64,000 nucleotides of DNA from Proales similis (taxonomy: Eukaryota > Rotifera > Eurotatoria > Ploima > Proalidae), in the NCBI GenBank assembly GCA_019059635.1, contig JAGVRJ010000006.1, positions 1,240,001 through 1,304,000 of the forward strand. The letters are read 5' to 3'. Under the pieces are notes generated by a model. That model worked only from the letters and a program-made list of their open reading frames with translations, made no database searches and was not told where the DNA came from. The translations under genes were made by a program, and so were the position numbers. Shown in pieces: positions 33,597 to 44,932 of this stretch. Numbering within the stretch: position 1 is the first letter of the stretch; every line of letters starts with the position of its first letter.

Positions 33597-36338
33597 ATGG
33601 TAGGCTTAGCGAAAATAAAATTTTGTTTGCGTCCGTGCGAAAGCTTTTAATTGTAAATTTCAAGTTAAAATATCTTGGCCTGAGCGCTTTGTTATTTGTT
33701 GTTTTATCATTGGCGGCTGGCAAAGAGATCTCACGCGGTCTTGGTAAGGAATCCATTTTAAGATATTTTGGACAAGCTTGAATTTTGAGACATTTCAATT
33801 ACAAAGAACCCGATGAGCTATTGGCCGACCTTCAAAAACTCTTCTCCGAGTCTGACGTTGATTTGACCCAACCCGATGGTAACCACATTTAAATTCCACA
33901 TCTTCTTCCTCTGTTCTTGACTAATGTTGATTCAAAAAAAAGGAGTTCAAAGCTTTTCAATTATTAAAATCGAGACCTTTTCCCCACCCGACCAGATTGC
34001 TTTCCCTGAGCTTCTTGATGCTTCCCGAATTGAATGCAACGAGACTGAGACCCCGTCTACCCGATCCAAAAGAAATATTGGTAAAATTTTGAACAACCGC
34101 CCGTAGATTTTTTAATTATCAAGTTTTTCATTAAAAACAAAAGGATCAATGTTGGGAATGGGCGGAAACGGCTTTCAGTCAATGATGCCCAACTCAGGAT
34201 TTTCGTTTGGCGCTGGCCGCGCTAACATGCCAGGAATGCCAGGTGCCGCGGGTATGGGAGCTGGAATGACCGGAGGATTTGGTGGATTTGGAAATAACTT
34301 TGCTGGCGGACTCGGTGGCGGACGTTCATTTGGCTCTGGTTTCGGAAACGCTGGTGTCTTCGGCCAATCTGGTCTCCCGCAGACCCCAACAGCTGGTTTC
34401 GGACAGACCGGATTCCCTTCCTCGGCACTTCCCGGAATGACCCAACCGCAAGTGGGAGGCTACGGACAAGCTCCACAAGTTTACACTCCACCTGCTCCTA
34501 GTTATCAGGCTCCTTACAGTGCACCTGCTGCCCCTGCTTACACTGCTCCTTCTACTTACTCGGCTCCCGCTGCTACTTATAGCGCTCCAGCTCAAACCTA
34601 CTCTTCACCTGCTCAGCTCCCCGTTTACCAGCCGACTACTGCTGCTCCCTATGCCTACCAGGCGCCAGCAACCACCGCCGCCTATGCATACCAGCCAACT
34701 ACCGCTGCTTACCAGGCACCAACCTACTCTGCGCCTGTCATAGAGACTGTTAACACTTATCAATACCCAACCACCACTGCCGCCTATGCCTACCAGCCAA
34801 CTACCGCTGCTTACCAGGCACCAACCTACTCTGCGCCTGTCATAGAAACTGTTAACACTTACGAATACCCGACCACCACTGCCGCCTATGCCTACCAGCC
34901 AACTACCGCTGCCTACCAGCCGACCGCTGCCCCTTATGCCTACCAACCGCCAGCAACCACCGCCGCCTATGCTTACGAGCAAACAACTTATGCTGCCCCA
35001 GTGATAGAGACCGTTAACACTTACGAATACCCGACCACCACTGCCGCCTATGCCTACCAGCCAACTACCGCTGCTTACCAGCCGACCGCTGCCCCCTATG
35101 CCTACCAGCCAACTACCGCTGCTTACCAGGCACCAACCTACTCTGCCCCAGTGATAGAGACCGTTAACACTTACGAATACCCGACCACCACTGCCACTTA
35201 TGCCTACCAGCCAACTACCGCTGCTTACCAACCAACTACCGCTGCTTATCAGCCAACAACCACGGCTGCTTACACCAATACCGGTTACGCTTATCAGCCA
35301 CCCTCGATCTCTAAATCTCGTGGAGATGCCCAAGTCCCTTCAGTTCAGGGAGTTCAGTCAATGAATAACTTCCAAGGTAGCTTTCCAGTAATGGAGCAGT
35401 CACAAGCCGTTGATATGCAAGGATCCTTTGGTTCTGTCGATTCTATGAGCCTTCCATCGACCGGAAGCTTTGGTAGCCCTCAGTCGACATTCTCCGGTGT
35501 TGATCAAGGCACTTTAGCTCCCGGACGTATGGGCTTTTCATCGACTGGAAGCTTTGGTAGCCCGCAATCCTCGTTCCCCGGAGCCGAGCAGAGTTTCAAT
35601 GTTCCTCAACGCATGAACTCTTTTGGTGGCTCAGTCCAGTTTGGAGCCAATACCCCCAGTGCCTCTCACTCGGTTCCTCTTTCCGCCAAGGCCAAGTCTG
35701 GTCTCATTCCTTTGAGCATTAAGCAAATTACTGCTATTGCTAGCGCCATGAGCCCCAATGGCCGTGACCCTGCTTTGGACTTGCCAAATACTTGTGCTAA
35801 GGGATTGGTTCAGCCAATCTGGGAGGGTTTCCAGATTACTGAAACTTATTGCCGATGCCCAGGTGGAAGTTACGGCTTCAGCTGCGAAGAGAACTTTGTG
35901 AACCCATGTGCTGATGGTAGCCAGTACCATACGGCCGACCCAAGCATTCCCAATAACTATTTCATCGAGTGCAGCTGGGGTATCCCGTACTTGATGAAGT
36001 GCGCTCCAGGAACAGTCTGGAATCAGGTCAACATTACTTGCGACTGGCCGTCAAGCTATGGCTACGGAGCCCCTGCCTATGCCTCTCCCAGTTATGGATA
36101 TGAGAAGCCTTCAGCTTACCAGGCCCCAGCTACCCCAGCTTACCAGGCCCCAGCTCCCCAAACTTACCAGGCCCCAGCCACCCCAGCCTATCAGGCCCCA
36201 GCTCCCCAAACTTACCAGGCCCCAGCTACCCCAGCCTATCAGGCCCCAGCTCCCCAAACTTACCAGGCCCCAGCTCCCCAAACTTACCAGGCCCCGGTTG
36301 CCCCTCGGCCTACTGCCCCAGTCATGAGTGGCTATTAA
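33597..36338 (+). CDS. Secreted Tyr/Ala/Thr/Pro-repeat protein with 8-Cys CBM14-like module (member 4)
   Basis: Exons 33597-33599 (ATG only), 33665-33743, 33807-33878, 33943-34080 and 34144-36338 give 828 aa. After the signal peptide (MLKYLGLSALLFVVLSLAAG) comes an acidic propeptide-like region ending in STRSKRNIG, a furin-type site. The mature chain has a Gly/Met/Phe-rich block and long tandem repeats of the AYAYQPTTAAYQ and APVIETVNTYEYPTTT kinds. A Ser/Phe/Gly block (SSTGSFGSPQS) precedes the eight-Cys module at about residues 648-730 (VQPIWEGFQITETYCRC; GSYGFSC; YFIECSWGIPYLMKC). The tail is YQAPATPAYQAPAPQT repeats. The composition resembles cuticle, silk or adhesive proteins. A TATA box precedes it. 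Confidence 0.87.
34620..35270 (+). repeat. Coding tandem repeats, Tyr/Ala/Thr/Pro-rich (member 4)
   Basis: Roughly 120-150-bp higher-order units are built from taccagccaactaccgctgc and gtcatagagactgttaacac type blocks. A shorter separate array of gcttaccaggccccagct units lies at 36112-36300. Both stay in frame. Confidence 0.9.
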
Positions 36339-36679
36339 AACCTCGAGCTGGATTTTTAGCGATCTGAGATCATTTTAGTTTTATATGTTTTCGTTTGATC
36401 TGGAAATCAGAATAAAATATTGAAAAAGGAATTTTATCTCTTAACTTTGATCTCCAAAGGAATCGAAACTACCTTCCTCGGAGGAAAATCTTAATCTCTA
36501 CGGTTAGAAAATTGACTAAAATTGATAAATGGAGTGTGACAAGGAGCCAAGAAAAACGAATGCGAAACTCGAATGAAAACTTTAAATTTTTGGGATTTTA
36601 TTGATTCGATGGTTTTCAAAATAAAAAGGAAAAAGAAAAAAAGAAGAAGAAACTAGCAGATGAAATAGGCGATTGATAC
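36339..36679. other. Convergent 3' flanks of secreted gene 4 and OXSR1
   Basis: It carries the AATAAA of member 4 (near 36411) and, on the minus strand, AATAAAATCCC (near 36600) for the kinase gene. No gene lies within. Confidence 0.55.
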
Positions 36680-38350
36680 TTAACTGCTAGCGGCACTCTT
36701 AATTGAGAGCTGAGCATAACCAACAAGGGTCTTTTCGTCTGGTAGCACATTTGAACTAGCACCAGTGCCAGATTTCTGTTTAATCCAAGATTAGATTAGG
36801 AGTCTTTACACACTGAAGTGAGGCAATTTGATATTTACCAATGGGAAAGTGATGGGCGAAAGAGCTTTGTTCTCCAACACCTTGCTCAAGTTTACAGACA
36901 CAGCCAACATGTCAATGGCGTCAATTAGCTTGGCATTGACGAGCTCGTGCGATATCTTGTCCACCGTGTCTTCATTTGGTATGTACTCGAATTTGATGTC
37001 TTGAAGTTCCTTTTTCTCGTTTCGCATACGAAGCACAAGTTGAATAGGCTCAGTTTCAACATCAGCGGCTGCGTCTGCTTTCTCTTCGCTCGGAGCTTCT
37101 TCTTTCGCGTCTGCGTTGGATCCTGGAGCTGGCTCTTTGTTCTCTATTTTTACGTCCTCCGAGCAGATGGTTTTCTCTTGTTCCGGCTTTGCATCCTCAG
37201 TCGGCTTGGCTTCGTCTCCACTTTCTTCAGCATCGCTTTGGTTTGTGGGAGAGTCAAAGTCGAATCCCCATTCGCCGTCTTCTCGCTTGCTCCATCGGCC
37301 GGACGAAGAGACCGCTTGTACTGGAAGTTTGGCCTTTATTTTCATATTTCTGGCCTCAGCTGGAAGCACCAGATGCTTGATGATGTGCGATTTGTCTTTG
37401 CTTTTCTTGAAAAATTCATGCTTGAGCAACTGCTTGGCAGTAGGTCGTTCGTTCGGATCCTTTCTCAGGCACTCGGCGATCATTTTGCGAAACGACTTGC
37501 CATAACTTTTGTACTGATCTTTGTCTTCGCTGCAAATTTCTAATGTTGGCGGTTCATTTTGCAGAGTGAGCATTAGCACCTTCATAGGCGGATACTTGTG
37601 ATAGGGCGCGGTGCCCGTAGCCAATTCAATGGCTGTTATGCCCAAACTCCATATGTCGGCCTTGGTGTCATAGCCTGTGGGCCGCTGCTCCATCACCTCA
37701 GGCGCCATCCAACACGGTGTACCCACGAACGTGTGCTTCACCTTGTCGCGAGTCATGTCGCCTCCGGTCGCAATGAACGCACTCACTCCAAAGTCAGCGA
37801 TTTTAATCGAACCGTCGCTTCCGATCAGAATGTTGCCGGCCTTGATATCTCGATGGATGTGGCCATTTGCGTGAAAGTACTCCAAGCCTTTGAGAACTTC
37901 TCGCAGAACTGTGGCTATGGTTCCTTCGTCGAAGACACCGCCCGTGATGTTCATGTTCTTCATGCGGAACTTGATTATGTCCAGAAGACTACCGCCGTCC
38001 ATGAGACGCATGATAACCCACAGCTCTTCCTCGACCACAAACGACGTGTAATAGTTGACAACATTGTCGTGATGACACTGACTCATCACCTGAATCTCTT
38101 TTATGAGCTCTTCCATTGAGGTGTTGCACTTTTCCAAGTTGATGCGCTTTATGGCAACCCGTTCGTTGTTGTCAAGGCAGCGAGCCGCCTGGACATTAGC
38201 CGTAGCACCAGAGCCAATCACCTCCTGCAGTTCGTAACGGTTTTTGTCATTCGGGTACTGATAGCGAACCGCGCTTTGTGACAATTTGGATATCGAGCCG
38301 GCCAACTGGCTGACCGACGACGAGGATGCTTGTTGATTATCTTGACTCAT
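36680..38350 (-). CDS. OXSR1: OXSR1/STK39 (SPAK/Fray) Ser/Thr kinase
   Basis: STE20-family kinase that is activated by WNK kinases and regulates cation-chloride cotransporters. Exons on the minus strand are 38350-36839 and 36775-36680, giving 535 aa. The kinase domain spans about residues 38-310: glycine loop (IGSGATANVQ), VAIKRINLEK lysine, HRDIKAGNIL catalytic loop, DFG, and the activation segment KHTFVGTPCWMAPEVM with the WNK-target Thr. RWSKREDGEWGFDF marks the region before the S-motif. An acidic linker leads to the C-terminal CCT/PF2 domain (IQLVLRMRNEKKELQDIKFEY; LVGYAQLSIK), which binds RFxV peptides. The near-intronless structure contrasts with neighbours. OXSR1 and STK39 are not separable here. 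Confidence 0.96.
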
Positions 38351-39906
38351 TCTGTTCGCTTTCTATTTTTTCTCTTGGTTAGCCTGGTAGCAATATCGAG
38401 TAGTAGATAGAAGAATGAGGAAGATGCTGAGTGTGTGTTTGAGTTGAGTTTGAAATGACTGTGAGAATTTAGTCGACCACGACAACAACAACGACGAGCT
38501 GAGCTGAGTACGTTTTCAACTTTGGCGGCTTAGTATTGTTGTGCAGTTCTGCTTGGCGGCGTGTGAAGTCTCTAAACTTTCAGTTCAACCTTGCAACTGG
38601 CATAATTTCAAAGCGTCTAGGAATATAAAGAATTTCAATTTAATTATGAGGAAAAATGTAAGCAAGATTCGCAATTGCTCTTGTCGTTCAAATTTGGTCT
38701 TATTTCATGTTTTTGAATGCCTGTTATTGGCTTGATGCGAACACTCAGCTCAGACACGCGTCGATACAAATGGGATCACGCTCACGCAAGCTAGTTCAGA
38801 AAGGCTGGATGTGAGAGGAAAAGAGCGATCGCCATTTTTCAGACTGATCGCGAACAGAGAATAATTTCTTGATTATCGTGACTGTTCGATTTGGATGCAC
38901 GCTCGCACTCGTTCATTCACGCAAGTGACATCTCAATCTACAAGAGAGCCGAAATTGAGTTTTTTTTTCTCGGCTCGGGCCTCTCATATTCTTGCGTACA
39001 CGCTTATGCTTGAGCTAATGAGCAAAGCTAGAGCCAGAGATTTGTAGGTTAGAGAAGGGGGAGAACAAAAGCGTTCGCTCGAGCTCTGTGCGTATGTGCG
39101 CGCATGAGCCCAAGAAATGATGTCTGCAAGCGGGCTCCGTTCTTGCTCAAGCAACGCGCTCTGCTTTAGCTTTGAAAACTTTCTAACTGCGCACTAAACA
39201 TGTCAAGTGAACATTCGCTTATGCGAGGCCCCTTTCATTTGCTCTTCATTTCGCCTTCTTCATTTCATTTATTTAGACCGCAGTCTCATAATACTGTTCG
39301 CTGATTAATTCTCCCCTTCATCACAATGTGTTGTGTATGTGTGTCTGTATGCATGCTGGCATGTTGTACAGAATGTGCCTCAAGTCGCATTGCTCACACC
39401 CAGAGTCAAATAAGAGAAAAGAAAAACGCTTTTTTGGGGGCGAAAAAATGGTTTAGACTCGGACCAGGTAGAGTAACAAATCATGACTAGGACATAGATG
39501 AGCATAATTCAGCCGATTCTGATATTTCACGTTGGCATTTAAACAATAAAATCTGAACTTATAAGAGGCCAACAAGCCTCTGGCCCGAATCGAATGATCG
39601 CGTTCGACCATCTTTGGTGCAATTTAACTTATTGAACTTGGTGGACTAGCAAAGTTCAAGTATGCGAAAAATTCTAGATAAGGCCCGACTCGTAGAACCC
39701 GACCAGACAGCGAGTAGACGCTAATGATCGGCTGGGAAAGCAAGCGGAAAGCAACTCGAAATAAAATCACTTTGTTAAAAGACAAAATAAACGACTTGAT
39801 CTGACGAGCAAATGTTCTCTCTTTCTCAAATCGCTTGCAATGCATGCAAAAGTAAAGCGAAATTTCTTCACATTCGTTTGGTGAATGCCCGAATAGCACC
39901 GGTGAA
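38351..39906. other. Divergent intergenic region between OXSR1 and SURF1
   Basis: About 1.55 kb upstream of both genes. It contains GT/CA-rich and short low-complexity stretches but no supported exon. Several short frames have no protein-like character. Confidence 0.5.
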
Positions 39907-40818
39907 ATGTTTCGAAATCAATTGGTATTGGCAAACGCTGGTCTCAGACTGCGAGTCCTTCTCACGGGCACAAGGGCCGAGTCGAGTTCAAACAGTGAAA
40001 AGCTAATAACAACATCGACGCGCAAAAAGTACAACAAGCCTCCGCCAATCGACCTTAAATCGATTCGAACGAATCGCGGAACCGAACAATCGAATGAAAG
40101 CGGCTCGGCAAAAGGCGGCAAGCTGTTTCCTTTGGCGTTGCTCGCCATTCCGATTACAACGTTCGGTCTCGGCCTGTGGCAAATCGAGCGACGCAAGCAG
40201 AAAATCAGCCTAATCAGCTTTTTAGAAGAGCGAACTCAATCTTCGCCTATTGAGCTGCCTAAAGAGCCCAAAGAACTCGAGAATCTAATTCAAAATCATG
40301 AATATCGTCCGTTCAAAGTTAAAGGACACTTCATTCATTCAAAGGAGATCATTCTCACTCCGAGGCACGATTTGACCGCTCGAACTACTGGCCCCGGCGG
40401 ATGGGTGATCACTCCGTTCCTGCTGTCCGATCGACCCAACACAATCATATTGATCAATCGTGGCTTTGTGCCCTACTCAAACTACTCGCCGGCCAGTCGT
40501 GCTCATGCGCAAATTGAGCAAGAAGTTGAAATAGTGGGCCTGTTGAGACAAGACGAGCCGGAAACAGCATTCTCCCCGCTCAATCGGCCTCCGTACGAGT
40601 GGCATCGTCGAGATGTGAATGCAATGGCGCAAGCTCTTGGCACGGCTCCCGTATTCTTGGACGCTGTCGAGTCGACCACAATCAAAGACGGACCCATAGG
40701 CGGGCAAACTGCGATAAACATCCGAAACGAACACATGTCCTACATAGTAACATGGTTCTCGCTCTCTGCGCTCACCTCTTACCTTTGGTGGGCTCGCTTC
40801 GCCAAGAGCCTATTTTAA
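39907..40818 (+). CDS. SURF1: SURF1, cytochrome c oxidase assembly factor
   Basis: Inner mitochondrial membrane protein needed for cytochrome c oxidase assembly. It is a single-exon frame of 303 aa. A basic, Ser-rich mitochondrial presequence is followed by TM1 (LFPLALLAIPITTFGLGLWQIERRK) with the GLWQ motif. The intermembrane domain has FKVKGHFIHSKEIIL, PGGWVITPF, ILINRGFVP and the WHRRD motif. The C-terminus has HMSYIVTWFSLSALTSYLWW, the second membrane helix. An earlier ATG (39812) lies in another frame and was not used. POLR2K follows on the same strand about 190 bp downstream. Confidence 0.96.
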   Translation: MFRNQLVLANAGLRLRVLLTGTRAESSSNSEKLITTSTRKKYNKPPPIDLKSIRTNRGTEQSNESGSAKGGKLFPLALLAIPITTFGLGLWQIERRKQKISLISFLEERTQSSPIELPKEPKELENLIQNHEYRPFKVKGHFIHSKEIILTPRHDLTARTTGPGGWVITPFLLSDRPNTIILINRGFVPYSNYSPASRAHAQIEQEVEIVGLLRQDEPETAFSPLNRPPYEWHRRDVNAMAQALGTAPVFLDAVESTTIKDGPIGGQTAINIRNEHMSYIVTWFSLSALTSYLWWARFAKSLF

Positions 40819-41008
40819 CAAGTTTCATTTCTTTCCTTCTAATCGAATTTCGTGCGATAAACTTAAAGCAATTGTTTACTGCTTTGCCTGAACAGTTCAG
40901 CCTCTTTTGAATCGAGTCGAAAAGAGAGTGTCTGTAGCAGTAGCTTGGCAGTAGAACGCCAGAGCTAAACCCTAAAGCTGTTAAATAAACTAAATGATGA
41001 ATGAGTAG

Positions 41009-41209
41009 ATGAACAAAACAGAGAACAGTCAGGCTAGCAGCTCGTCTGCAGCCAACAATGCACCCGCTCGTGGCATGGTCTATGTGTGCGGCAGCTGCCA
41101 CAAAGAGAACGAGATCAAGCCGCGTGACCCGATCAGATGCATCGACTGTGATCATCGAATTTTGTACAAGAAACGCACTAAGCGTTTGGTTGTTTTCGAC
41201 GCCAGATGA
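41009..41209 (+). CDS. POLR2K: RNA polymerases I, II and III subunit RPABC4
   Basis: Small zinc-ribbon subunit (Rpb12/RPC10) shared by the three nuclear RNA polymerases. It is a single exon of 66 aa. After a Ser/Asn/Ala-rich N-terminus comes the conserved core: [20 protein letters not shown] with CxxC pairs (CGSC and CIDC), then [18 protein letters not shown] at the C-terminus. Length and tail match the family exactly. Confidence 0.97.
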   Translation: MNKTENSQASSSSAANNAPARGMVYVCGSCHKENEIKPRDPIRCIDCDHRILYKKRTKRLVVFDAR

Positions 41210-41477
41210 AAGCTCCCCATCTTCTCTTCTTGAATGGCAAATGGCATCACTTGACTGGAAATAATAAAAAAAAACGGCTAAAATTCAAATTCAAACAGAT
41301 GAATGCAACTTCTTGTCGTTTCTGCTCAATAAAATTCAAAGCGAATCGTGTTGTTTCTAAATCAGCGTCTCTCTGCTGGCTATCAAAATGAAACGCTCAA
41401 ATGATTTGCAGTGTTTATTTCACTCGTTGGCACGTCAACTGCGAGTGCGCTATTGAGAAAACCAGAAAATAAAATGA

Positions 41478-44400
41478 CTACTTGAGCTCTTGATGACTAC
41501 TCAATGTTTGTTGGCCGCTGCGTTGAGTTTCATGTTCGGCAAGAATTCGTTCACGTTCCATAATCAACTTGCTGAACGCGGGTCGATTGAGTTTCAAGTT
41601 TTGCAGCTCGGCACTGAGCGAGCTCGTCTTCAGCTCTTCTTCGCTCAGACGTGCTCGCAGTCTGAGAATCTCTTCCTCAAGCCGGCCATTTACATTCAAC
41701 AATGAGCTTTGAATTCTCGAATGGTTCCTCAGCATTTCGCCGTTCAAATTCACAACTTGCATCTTTAGTGTCTGATTTAGCTCTTCGACTTCGAGCGATT
41801 TGTTCCTCAGTTCTCTGGCGCGCATCTCAAGCTCCATGCCTTGGTTGTTGAATCTCTTGAGCAGATCAGAATGTTCTGACTTGAGCTGTTCGAGCTCATT
41901 TTTCTGAGCCTCAATTATCGTCTCATAGTGTCGGTCTCTGACTAGTTGCTGCAACTCGTTCGATTCGTGCGAACGAATTTGCTCTGCATCGCTCTTGAAC
42001 AAATCGCCAGTCGCCGTTTTCACCGCATACACATTCTCCTTTAGCTCCCGACCTGTGAGACCGGCCAACTCCAGCTGCTTTTTGCTCAGCACCATGATCT
42101 TTTTGCGCAGCATCTCATTCTACTCGTCAAATTTCGTTTGTTTTTCGGCCGCTAATACACAAGTTTGGTGCCACCTACCGAATTTTTCACCGATTCGAAT
42201 AGATCTGCGTCAATCTCGCGCTTTATTCTCAGATTCATTTGCATCTCAAGCGATCGGCACATTTCTTGCCTTTCTCTCTCTAATCGCTTGTTCTCAGCGC
42301 TCAATCGATCTTGATTACTTTGTGCGGACTGCAGCTCCGCGATGCACTCTTTCAGACGAGCGCTCAGATCGCTGCGAACATTCGTTTTATGAAATTCTGC
42401 CCCTGTTTGGGCATCAAACTTAATGCGGCAGTCGGTTACTTACTCGATCAGAGCGTCCTTCTTCTCCAATTCTAATCGATAGGCGCTGATTTCGACGCGA
42501 CTCTGTTCGTTCAGACATTTCTCCACCTCGTCCTTGTACTGCTTGACCAGTTGCCGCAAATTGCGCTCTAAATTGAGCTTCTCTTGTACAAGCTGATCCC
42601 TTTCCGTCTCCACAAAGTACAGGCGATTCGAGTCTTTTTCGTACTTTTCTCGCAGATGCCGCTCGTACATCAGCTGCATTATCAAGTGATTCAAGTCTTG
42701 TTTCAGTTTGTTAAGGGCGTATGCGTTGGTCGAAGCCGGCTCGGTCAGCTCGCTCATGTCTATTTATAAATTCGGTTTGTCTGGTCTTACTTGGCCACAA
42801 GTTTTGGTGCGTTTCAAACTTACTTGACAAGTATCCGCTGACGATGTCGCTCTTTTCAATCGCTTCCAGTTTCTCAAATGTTGAGTAAAGAGCCGCCGTT
42901 TCCTCTGCGGCTGCTTTCATTTGTTTCGTTTTATCGAATACTTCTTAACGGACTCGAGTTATTTTTCTACTTACTTGACATGTTAGGGCGCCAGCTAGCG
43001 GGTCGTTCACTAGCACGATTTTCTGGCTCGCTTGATTTGGGCTCTCGGCCTAATCTTTGACTAGTTTGAAGGTCAGCTTGACTGGTTCTTTTTTGAGAGT
43101 CGACCAGCAAGTTTGTGTCCGAACTGGATTTTACTCGGCACAAATTCGATTTGGTCCGTCGCAAGCCTTCGCCTCTTCTGCTTGAATGCGTTTCTTGTTC
43201 GAACATGCGCGACACTTCAGGATCCATGAAAGCAGTTGTCAAGTTCTTAACGGTGCCGGGTTTTATTTCTGGCTGCAGCTGATCGTTTTGTTCGGTTGGC
43301 TCGCTGATGGGCGGAAACTGAAATCGGCCACTCGAGTCTAGAAAGCAAGGCGTTGACGGCTGCGATGTTAGAATCTGACGACATAACATTGATTTGTGTA
43401 CACATTCAGCGTCGAACGCAGTCTCTGTCGATTTGAAATTAAATTTCAAGGTCATTCGACCAGAAATTAAAGAAAAGCAGCTCACTGGCGAATTTCCTCT
43501 TTAACGCGGCTAAATAGGCCGAACTGACGCCTTGAGGTCCAACTGATGCTTCACTTGGCGGCCGGCTCTCTGAATCGGATTCGAGAGAATTGAAAAAATT
43601 CTCCGTGCTATTTGAGGTGGCCACGTTTTTCAATGTCGTCGACGATGAGCTGCGCTTTGAACCGCTCTCGCTCGACATTATTTGATTGAAATTGGTGAGC
43701 GAAATGTCGAGGCAGTAGACGCGCCAGTCAAGAGTTCGACTTTCAACCAGTTGTTTCAAATCTTTTTCTACTTCACTCTTTTCTTTGAACAGAGCCGGGT
43801 GTAGTCTCAGATAGAAAAATATTGTCTGCCAACAAGTATTTGATTGCTAGACGAGCACACGTAAACAGCAGACAGAGTTAATTACATTGAATACGTTGCG
43901 GCTGAACCAAGTGGGCTCCTTTTTTCTGAGATAACTCAGAAATTGATGAGCGTAGAGACCATATGTGACGATGAAAAATAGACGAACGGCCCATTTAACG
44001 TTGCGCCAAGCGATGCCGTCGCTAGAGACTGAATAATTGCATGTTTGTTAGAAACTAAACAGTTTGGGGGCTGAGAAATAGCCTACAGCGCTGTTCCCAT
44101 TCAAGTTTGTAGCGGAAGAGAGACACAAACACCTGGAACATTTCGTCCAGATGGGAGCCGCTCATTTGTGCCGGAATATTGTTGAGAAATGAGACGTAGA
44201 TCAGACAGACGCTCACCACGATTATCTCGTTCAAGTAGTTATTGGCCTGTTTTGTTTGTCGTTTGATTTCGAATTTAGAAATAAGCAGAGCAGCGAGCCA
44301 ACCTTCAAAAGACGAACTATTTCTCTGAATAGAGCATGAGAGAGCATTTTGGGCGCCCAGGTTGGCTTCTTGTAAGAGAACGAAAGTAAAAGTCGAATGA

Positions 44401-44932
44401 TTTTCTCCAGTGACCTTGAAATATTGAAGTTCGATTGTATTGTATTTGAAAGATCCTGCTGGGCTGAGAAGGACTGCGTAGGTGATTGCTTGAGATAGTC
44501 GAGCAGTTTATCAAATATGCGCTATAGACAGATTTCTAGGGGAGGCCTTTTTTAGTTTTTTGATTCGTAGTCTGAGCTTACATATGAGTGTTCGTCCGGC
44601 ACACGACACAAAAGATCGACAATTGAATGACCGCTGCAACAAGTGAGCGAGCGTTCATATGTTGTCGATACCTCGGAATGGTAGAAGTAATAGTCGACCA
44701 GGCTTGTGATGAGACCAGGCTGATGATCTTAAATTGAATGTTAGAACAAATTAAAATGGCGAATAGAGATGGGCTTACTGAAATTTATCTCGAACTGGCT
44801 GAATATTGCTTCTAGTTGTTCAACGCTTCTCTCTTTCTCGAATATCTCGGCCAACAATCGGCTGTGATCATCGGCCGCATGGCCACTGCCAGAATGAGAC
44901 GATGTCCAACTAAAGAAATTCTCGCTGCTCAT
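41478..44932 (-). CDS. TSC1: Hamartin (TSC1)
   Basis: Scaffold of the TSC complex (TSC1-TSC2-TBC1D7) that inhibits Rheb and mTORC1 at lysosomes. Eleven exons on the minus strand: 44932-44779, 44727-44582, 44521-44303, 44246-44087, 44028-43886, 43825-43486, 43424-42975, 42913-42824, 42759-42444, 42371-42179 and 42119-41478. They sum to 950 aa, versus about 1160 in human. The N-terminal helical-repeat domain shows TSLVDYYFYHSE, IIRLLLSFSYKKPTWAPKML, IVVSVCLIYVSFLNNIP and YGLYAHQFLSYLRK. A Ser-rich disordered middle is shortened. The C-terminal coiled coil starts near LIMQLMYERHLREKYEK and includes NEMLRKKIMVLSKKQLELAG, matching hamartin's coiled coil. TSC2 is not in the window. Splice sites all preserve frame. 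Confidence 0.92.

Noticed and set aside
34605-35333. 242-codon minus-strand frame opposite member 4
   Set aside because: Gly/Ser/Trp-rich translation of the reverse of the Tyr/Ala/Thr repeats; no start context or independent support.
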